The notes under the pieces were generated by a model. The model was not told the origin of the DNA. It ran no database searches and saw only the letters and a list, made by a program, of their open reading frames with translations. Made by a program: the position numbers and the translations under genes. A stretch of DNA of 64,000 bases, taken from contig NZ_CP178208.1 in NCBI RefSeq assembly GCF_047219225.1, positions 1,736,001 through 1,800,000 of the forward strand, read 5' to 3'. Source of the DNA: IMCC45349 sp047219225 (lineage in GTDB: Bacteria > Bacteroidota > Bacteroidia > Flavobacteriales > Flavobacteriaceae). Below, one piece after another: positions 58,645 to 64,000 of the stretch (position 1 is its first letter; each line of letters begins with the position of its first letter).

Positions 58645-59229
58645 TTAAGTGTTTAGTTTTTTTGAAATATTATGAAGAGGTTCACAGGAATCTTTAATCG
58701 TACAACCTATAAAATTACCTTGTCTGTCGTATTCAAGATGACAACATTCTACAAATAAAGCTCGTAGTTTTGTGCGAGCACGTTGAATACGCATTTTGGT
58801 AGCCGATAATTCTAGATTGAGTTGTTTTGCAATGTCCTTTTGAGGTATTTTATCAATATCACTTAACATTAGAGGAACTGCATAGTCCTTAGGTAGCATT
58901 TTAATCATTGGAATGACGTAATCTGAAACCATGATTTTGGAAATCTCCGAACCTGATTCATCTTCTATATTCCAATCATTTTCAATGTTGAAATCCAAGT
59001 TATGCTTTTTGTAATAATCATAGATTGTATGTCTACTCACTTGAAAAAGCCACGCTTTAATATTTTCAATGTCCTTAGACTTTTGATGTGTTTCAATCAA
59101 TTTTACCATGACTTCCTGAACAATATCATCGGCTAAAGTCTTATCCTTTACTTTACCGAAAATATAGGATTTAAGGTAATTGTATAACTCCTTAACAACT
59201 TCGTTTATATTACAGCATTCTTTTTTCAT
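58645..59229 (-). CDS. sigZ: ECF sigma factor SigZ with cysteine-rich ends
   Basis: 194 residues. Sigma-70 region 2 (about 12-80: DIVQEVMVKLIETHQKSKDIENI..KAWLFQVSR in parts) and region 4 (about 115-160) are clear. Both ends are cysteine-rich: C5-C6 at the start and C162-C163-H164, C176, C182, H186 at the end, as in SigZ-type factors. No anti-sigma gene is adjacent. It lies 115 bases upstream of the metal cassette on the same strand, so it probably controls it; direct sensing through the cysteine tails would replace an anti-sigma factor (inference). Confidence 0.88.
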   Translation of the reverse strand: MKKECCNINEVVKELYNYLKSYIFGKVKDKTLADDIVQEVMVKLIETHQKSKDIENIKAWLFQVSRHTIYDYYKKHNLDFNIENDWNIEDESGSEISKIMVSDYVIPMIKMLPKDYAVPLMLSDIDKIPQKDIAKQLNLELSATKMRIQRARTKLRALFVECCHLEYDRQGNFIGCTIKDSCEPLHNISKKLNT

Positions 59230-59271
59230 CTTAGATTTAAGATAAGACTATTACATAATAAGAATAAAGTA

Positions 59272-59802
59272 TTAGTTCCTCAACTTACAAAACAAATCCC
59301 AAATCACGACGCCACAACTCACAGAAATATTTAGCGAATGTTTGGTGCCATATTGAGGAATTTCAATAACAGTATCACTAGCACTAACCACGTCTTGTTG
59401 TACACCCTTAACCTCATTACCCATCACAATGGCATATGTTGTATCAGATTCAGGTGTAAAATCGTTGAGCATTGTCGAGTTTTCAGCTTGCTCAATAGAA
59501 AGGATTTTTACGTTTTCAGACTTTAGTTTTTCAATTAGTGTTATAGTGTCTTCTACATATTCCCAAGTAACAGTATCTGTGCTTCCTAATGCAGTTTTAT
59601 GAATGTCTTTATGAGGAGGTGTTGCAGTAATACCACACAAGTAAATCTTTTCAATTAAAAAAGCGTCGCTCGTTCTAAAAACACTGCCTATATTATTTAA
59701 GCTTCTAATATTATCAAGAATAACAATAATAGGTGTTTTTTTAGCTTCTTTAAAAGCATTAACCGATAGTCTGTCTAACTCACTGTTTTTTAGTTTTCGC
59801 AT
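59272..59802 (-). CDS. TrmH-family (SPOUT) RNA methyltransferase
   Basis: 176 residues. The SPOUT motifs are NNIGSVFRTSDAF (motif 1, with the catalytic arginine), YAIVMGNEVKGV (motif 2) and IPQYGTKHSLNISVSCGVV (motif 3), consistent with 2'-O-methylation of tRNA or rRNA using SAM. No extra N-terminal substrate domain, so a minimal member. It is followed 42 bases later by sigZ and is divergent from mutS. Confidence 0.93.
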   Translation of the reverse strand: MRKLKNSELDRLSVNAFKEAKKTPIIVILDNIRSLNNIGSVFRTSDAFLIEKIYLCGITATPPHKDIHKTALGSTDTVTWEYVEDTITLIEKLKSENVKILSIEQAENSTMLNDFTPESDTTYAIVMGNEVKGVQQDVVSASDTVIEIPQYGTKHSLNISVSCGVVIWDLFCKLRN

Positions 59803-59916
59803 TTTTCAACAATTGTAAATAACTTATAAAATTTCAGTTTTAAAAAACATCAAATTATAAGTACATTAGCGTTCTTACTATACTTGCAAAAGTAAGATTT
59901 AAAACGCAATAAACCA

Positions 59917-62526
59917 TTGGCAAAAAAAGCAAAGAAAGTAACGCCATTAATGCAACAGTACAATGCTATTAAAGCAAAGTATCCTGATGCTATGTTACTG
60001 TTTAGAGTAGGTGATTTTTACGAAACATTTGGTAGTGATGCTGTAAAGGCTTCAAAAATATTAGGTATTATTCTTACCAAAAGAGGCGCTGGTAGCGAAA
60101 GCGAAACAGAATTAGCAGGTTTTCCGCATCATTCGTTAAATACGTATTTGCCTAAATTGGTAAAAGCAGGTGAGCGTGTTGCTATTTGTGACCAATTGGA
60201 AGATCCAAAGCAAACCAAAAAAATTGTAAAGCGTGGTGTGACTGAGTTAGTAACTCCTGGAGTTGCTCTTAATGACGAGGTTTTACATTCTAAGACTAAT
60301 AACTTTTTGGCGTCTGTTTATTTTGGAAAACATATTGGCGTGTCGTTTTTGGATGTGTCTACAGGAGAGTTTTTAACCTCTCAAGGTGATGTGGAGTATA
60401 TCGATAAACTACTTCAAAATTTTAATCCAAGTGAGGTTTTAATTGAAAAGCAAAAGCGTTCTGAGTTTCTTAATGCTTTCGGAAATGATTTTCATACGTT
60501 TTATTTAGAAGATTGGGTGTATCAAGACGATTATGCTAACGAGACTCTTTGTGGACATTTTCAAACTAAAACACTCAAAGGATTTGGAATAGCCGATTTG
60601 TATGAAGGGATTGTAGCATCAGGTTCTATTTTGCATTATTTAGGAGAAACACAACATCATAAACTACAACATATTACTGCAATAAATAGAATTGCAGAAG
60701 ATGAATATGTATGGATGGACCGATTTACCATTCGTAACCTTGAGTTATATAACTCAACCAATGCCAATGCAGTAACATTGCTAAATGTTATTGATAAAAC
60801 AATTTCTCCAATGGGAGGACGTATGCTTAAACGTTGGTTGGCATTGCCTTTAAAAAATGTTGAAAAAATAAAAAGTAGACATGAAGTTGTTCAATATTTA
60901 ATGAATAATGAAGTTGTGCTACAAAAAGTCCAACATCAAATAAAGCAAATTGGCGATATAGAGCGTTTAATTTCTAAAGTTGCTACAGGAAAAGTAAATC
61001 CTCGTGAAGTAATTCAGCTTAAAAACTCATTGGAAGCTATAGTGCCAATTAAAGCTCAGGCAGTTAATTGCGATAATGAAGCTTTAAAAGTTATTGGCGA
61101 TAATATTCAAAGTTGTGATGTATTAAGAGAGAAGATTAAAGAAACCCTTAACGAAGATGCGCCAGTAAATATCTTAAAAGGAAATTCGATTGCATCCGAT
61201 TTTTCAACAGAGTTAAAAGAATTACGTGATTTGGCATTTTCAGGTAAAGATTACCTTGATAAAATGCTAGAACGTGAAAGTGAACGCACAGGAATTACAT
61301 CTTTAAAAATTGCATCCAATAACGTATTTGGATATTACATCGAAGTTAGAAATACCCATAGAGATAAAGTTCCTGAAGAATGGATACGTAAACAAACCTT
61401 AGTAAATGCCGAACGTTATATAACAGAAGAGTTAAAGGAATACGAATCTAAAATTTTAGGAGCCGAAGAACGTATTTTAGCTATAGAACAACAACTATTT
61501 GCAGAGTTGGTTGGTTGGATGAATCAATATATTAAACCAGTACAACAAAATGCGTATTTAATTGGACAATTAGATTGTTTATGTGGTTTTGCACAATTGG
61601 CTAAAGAGAATAAATATGTATATCCAATAATTGATGATTCTTTTGATTTAGAAATAAAAGAAGGCCGTCATCCAGTAATTGAAAAGCAATTACCTCTTGG
61701 AGAAAGTTACATAGCTAATGATGTGTTTTTAGATAGAGATACACAGCAAATTATTATGATTACTGGACCTAACATGTCTGGTAAGTCTGCTATATTGCGT
61801 CAAACAGCTTTAATAGTGTTATTAGCCCAAATTGGAAGTTTTGTGCCAGCACAAAGCGCAAGAATAGGTTTAGTAGATAAAATATTTACTAGAGTAGGAG
61901 CAAGCGATAATATATCGATGGGCGAATCGACCTTTATGGTAGAGATGAATGAAACAGCTTCTATCTTAAATAATATTTCAAAACGCAGTTTGGTGTTGTT
62001 GGATGAGATTGGTCGTGGTACAAGTACTTACGATGGTATATCTATTGCTTGGGCAATTAGTGAGTATTTACACGAACATCCTAGTAATGCAAAAACATTA
62101 TTTGCTACGCACTATCATGAGCTTAATGAAATGACTGAAACTTTTGAGAGGATCAAAAATTTTAATGTGTCTGTAAAAGAGTTAAAAGACAATGTGCTTT
62201 TTGTTAGAAAATTGGTAGAAGGAGGTAGTCAGCATAGTTTTGGAATACATGTAGCAAAAATGGCAGGAATGCCACAACAGGTTATTAGACGCGCAAATAA
62301 AATTCTAAAACAACTAGAAAAATCACATTCTAGTGAAGAATTGAGTGATAAAGTGAAAAATTTAAATGATGAGATGCAATTAAGCTTCTTTAATTTAGAT
62401 GACCCGCTTTTAGAAGAAATTAAAGACGAAATACTTCATACTGACATAGATACGTTAACGCCAGTAGAGGCTTTAATGAAGCTTAATGAGATAAAGCGCA
62501 TGCTTGAAAAAAAGAAAAGAGCATAA
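59917..62526 (+). CDS. mutS: DNA mismatch repair protein MutS
   Basis: 869 residues from a TTG start (MAKKAKKVTPLMQQYN). The mismatch-reading Phe-x-Glu lies in RVGDFYETFGSDA. The ATPase has Walker A TGPNMSGKS (about 615-623), Walker B LVLLDEIGRGTSTYDG, and the HHYHEL-like ATHYHELNEM. Length is normal for MutS1. Upstream, TATACTTG (about 59875-59882 region) may be a weak -7 box within a short hairpin. It precedes two tRNA genes. Confidence 0.97.
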   Translation: MAKKAKKVTPLMQQYNAIKAKYPDAMLLFRVGDFYETFGSDAVKASKILGIILTKRGAGSESETELAGFPHHSLNTYLPKLVKAGERVAICDQLEDPKQTKKIVKRGVTELVTPGVALNDEVLHSKTNNFLASVYFGKHIGVSFLDVSTGEFLTSQGDVEYIDKLLQNFNPSEVLIEKQKRSEFLNAFGNDFHTFYLEDWVYQDDYANETLCGHFQTKTLKGFGIADLYEGIVASGSILHYLGETQHHKLQHITAINRIAEDEYVWMDRFTIRNLELYNSTNANAVTLLNVIDKTISPMGGRMLKRWLALPLKNVEKIKSRHEVVQYLMNNEVVLQKVQHQIKQIGDIERLISKVATGKVNPREVIQLKNSLEAIVPIKAQAVNCDNEALKVIGDNIQSCDVLREKIKETLNEDAPVNILKGNSIASDFSTELKELRDLAFSGKDYLDKMLERESERTGITSLKIASNNVFGYYIEVRNTHRDKVPEEWIRKQTLVNAERYITEELKEYESKILGAEERILAIEQQLFAELVGWMNQYIKPVQQNAYLIGQLDCLCGFAQLAKENKYVYPIIDDSFDLEIKEGRHPVIEKQLPLGESYIANDVFLDRDTQQIIMITGPNMSGKSAILRQTALIVLLAQIGSFVPAQSARIGLVDKIFTRVGASDNISMGESTFMVEMNETASILNNISKRSLVLLDEIGRGTSTYDGISIAWAISEYLHEHPSNAKTLFATHYHELNEMTETFERIKNFNVSVKELKDNVLFVRKLVEGGSQHSFGIHVAKMAGMPQQVIRRANKILKQLEKSHSSEELSDKVKNLNDEMQLSFFNLDDPLLEEIKDEILHTDIDTLTPVEALMKLNEIKRMLEKKKRA

Positions 62527-62552
62527 ATTTTAAAATTTTTTCAAAAAAGGCT

Positions 62553-62581
62553 TTGGTAATCTAAGAAATGTTTTAAATTTG
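62553..62581 (+). promoter_or_regulatory. Canonical flavobacterial promoter for the tRNA pair
   Basis: TTG (62553-62555), an 18-base spacer, and TAAATTTG (62574-62581) match the TTG-N17-23-TAnnTTTG consensus exactly. tRNA-Gly begins 41 bases later. Confidence 0.75.
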
Positions 62582-62621
62582 CATCCGCAATCGAGAGGTT
62601 GCACGTTCATTAAACAACTAC

Positions 62622-62693
62622 GCGAAAGTAGCTCAGGGGTAGAGCATCACCTTGCCAAGGTGAGGGTCGCGGGTTCAAATCCCGTCTTTCGCT
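62622..62693 (+). tRNA. tRNA-Gly(GCC)
   Basis: 72 bases folding as a cloverleaf: acceptor GCGAAAG / CTTTCGC with discriminator T, D-arm with AGCTCAGGGGTAGAGC, anticodon loop TTGCCAA (anticodon GCC), and T-arm GGGTTCAAATCCC. No encoded CCA. Confidence 0.97.
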
Positions 62694-62721
62694 CTATACT
62701 CTGTTTAAAATATACCAAGAT

Positions 62722-62805
62722 GCTGAAGTGGTGGAATTGGTAGACACGTTGGACTTAAAATCCAATGACCCTTGGGTCGTGCGGGTTCAAGTCCCGCCTT
62801 CAGTA
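62722..62805 (+). tRNA. tRNA-Leu(TAA)
   Basis: 84 bases, class II with a variable arm (ACCCTTGGGTC). Acceptor GCTGAAG / CTTCAGT has a G1-T72 wobble pair, discriminator A. Anticodon loop CTTAAAA gives anticodon TAA; T-arm GGGTTCAAGTCCC. No encoded CCA. 28 bases after tRNA-Gly, so one transcript is likely. Confidence 0.96.
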
Positions 62806-62810
62806 CAACA

Positions 62811-62843
62811 AAAGCTTTACGATTTTTCGTAGAGCTTTTTTGT
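62811..62843 (+). terminator. Terminator after the tRNA pair
   Basis: 11-bp stem (62812-62822 with 62827-62837, one G-T pair), TTTT loop, T-tract after. It begins six bases after tRNA-Leu. Confidence 0.88.
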
Positions 62844-62855
62844 TTTTAGTATGTT

Positions 62856-62898
62856 AAAAAAAAGCCCTCACATATATGTGAGGGCTTTTTTTATTTTT
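62856..62898. terminator. Bidirectional terminator before the DUF3857-type gene
   Basis: Perfect palindrome GCCCTCACATA / TATGTGAGGGC (62864-62885) flanked by an A-run and a T-run, serving mainly the minus-strand gene ending at 62915. Confidence 0.9.
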
Positions 62899-62914
62899 AA
62901 AATATATTGAAAAC

Positions 62915-64000
62915 CTATTTTAAAGATTCTAGGATTAATACTACTTTGTTAAAATCAGCGGCGCTATTTATTACTTTACGGTAGTCTTCATAATTTTTTA
63001 CATCAATAATGTTTAGTTTGTAATATTCGTTAGCAGTAATAGTTAATTGGTTGTCATTTAGTGTGTAATTTGAGTGAAACGCAAGAATTTCTTTGTCATC
63101 AACTATAAACGAGTTGTCAATTTTTATATCATCTAAATTTGCTACTTCATAACCTTCGGGAATAGTTATATTAATGGTTCTTATATAACTTCTTTGAAAA
63201 TCATTTTCAACATTAAGTACTCTTTCTTTTTCTTGGTATAATTCCATTTGTGGGCCAATAAGCTCACCTACTTTAAATAAGTACTTTCTTCCTGCTTTTT
63301 CAACAAATGCTTCCGAAGTAAAATTAATGTCAATTTTAAGTGGTTCTATTCCAAAAAGCTCAGAGTTATCATTAACAATTTTCTTGTCTTTAATATCTAC
63401 ATTTTCATTTATAGATTTAGCAAAAGCATCTAATAACTCATCGCGATCTTCGTCTTTTATTAAATGTAAAAAAGGCTGAATATACATTGAGTAGTAACCG
63501 CTAATCTCTTTTTTTAGATTAATATTGTTTATGGTTAGGTCATCTTTATCAAAGTCAACATCAAGTATCATTTTATCAACTGTCTTATCTGATTTTACTG
63601 GTTTGATGTATTTTGTTCTTCCTAAGCCAGATTTGTAATCTCCAACAGAAATTTCTTTAATGAAAAGACCATAATTATCTGTGTATTCTGGTGGAGGAAA
63701 TCCAACTCTAGAATCAATTTCGCTAGGAGACATGTATGTTTTACTTTTAGGGAAGTAAAAAAGAAATTCTGCTAAAAAATTATTGGCTTCAAACTTTTTG
63801 TCAAATTTAATCTCTCCTCTATCGCTAGTAATTACAATTTCGTGTTTGATATTTAAGTGTCTAAATAAGGCTGTATAAAGTTTCATAATGCCAGTTTCAT
63901 TAGCAACCTTATTGTTTATGACATTTAATAAGTTTTCTAGCTCTTCGCTACTTGCTTTTGCTATAAAAACATTGCTTTTAATATAGTTTTCAATTTGTCT
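62915..64000 (-). CDS. DUF3857/transglutaminase-domain protein, 5'-truncated
   Basis: At least 361 residues; the frame stays open to the window edge (upstream codons 63887-64000 read in frame, ending NKVANETGI before the internal ATG at 63886), so the start is outside. The segment NETGIMKLYTALFRHLNIKHE with ITSDRG resembles the transglutaminase core of DUF3857 proteins. The C-terminal region is beta-rich and matches the usual tail of these large secreted Bacteroidota proteins. The Cys-His-Asp triad is not all visible here because the cysteine would lie upstream. Function unknown. Confidence 0.85.
   Translation of the reverse strand, partial: RQIENYIKSNVFIAKASSEELENLLNVINNKVANETGIMKLYTALFRHLNIKHEIVITSDRGEIKFDKKFEANNFLAEFLFYFPKSKTYMSPSEIDSRVGFPPPEYTDNYGLFIKEISVGDYKSGLGRTKYIKPVKSDKTVDKMILDVDFDKDDLTINNINLKKEISGYYSMYIQPFLHLIKDEDRDELLDAFAKSINENVDIKDKKIVNDNSELFGIEPLKIDINFTSEAFVEKAGRKYLFKVGELIGPQMELYQEKERVLNVENDFQRSYIRTINITIPEGYEVANLDDIKIDNSFIVDDKEILAFHSNYTLNDNQLTITANEYYKLNIIDVKNYEDYRKVINSAADFNKVVLILESLK

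Noticed and set aside
58622..58646. AAAACCA/TGGTTTT inverted repeat as a sigZ terminator.
   Set aside because: Only seven AT-rich pairs with an 11-base loop, and it overlaps the sigZ stop; too weak to list as a terminator.

Overview
The window is a contiguous AT-rich chromosomal segment from a member of the Bacteroidota, almost certainly a Flavobacteriaceae (probably marine). The reasons are: type IX secretion (a T9SS type B C-terminal sorting domain followed by a PorP/SprF gene), TAnnTTTG-type -7 promoter elements, LytS/LytTR signalling, a FolK-deoxynucleoside kinase fusion, a BamA-OmpH-OmpH cluster, and A-rich upstream regions without Shine-Dalgarno sequences. No genus is claimed. Coding density is high, and no gene-free gap exceeds about 250 bases. 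I see no CRISPR array, insertion sequence, prophage or rRNA.

Layout. 1-5145: end of a cytochrome oxidase cluster (ctaB, two subunit III genes, subunit IV, a SCO-like protein without copper ligands, SCO1, DUF420, a small CxxC membrane protein). 5243-10866: a MacAB-TolC-type efflux operon with two permeases. 10868-16555: tsaB, convergent mscS, a secreted hypothetical, DUF1304, a YyaL-type lipoprotein and an Nfu-type Fe-S protein. 16631-24848: a 2400-residue T9SS-secreted modular adhesin and its PorP/SprF partner. 24896-29527: a VWA lipoprotein, then a histidine kinase - lipoprotein - LytTR regulator operon. 29654-38490: gamma carbonic anhydrase, then a long minus-strand envelope cluster (CBS protein, nadK, DUF6089, uppS, bamA, two ompH/skp genes, murI).

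38563-46836: pdxJ, an alpha/beta hydrolase, a MORN/TonB-type protein, a holin-like membrane protein, and tig-clpP-clpX interrupted by a reverse-oriented pyruvate kinase-like gene. 47068-54679: a GH3 enzyme, DUF2797, a LysE exporter, an AsmA-like protein, a queuosine precursor transporter and folK-dNK. 54690-59229: an accessory stretch with a small unknown, a CPBP protease, a SUKH-like protein, and a SigZ-linked cysteine-rich metal(loid) cassette (HMA, MerT-like, ArsP-like permease, thioredoxin-fold). 59272-64000: a TrmH-type methyltransferase, mutS, tRNA-Gly and tRNA-Leu, and the C-terminal part of a DUF3857/transglutaminase protein running off the window.

The most notable items are: the repeat-built adhesin; the SigZ metal cassette, in which all five proteins carry paired or near-paired cysteines; the kinase-lipoprotein-regulator operon; an mscS terminator encoded inside the opposing tsaB coding sequence; and promoter/terminator fusions that place the start codon about four bases after a -7 element.
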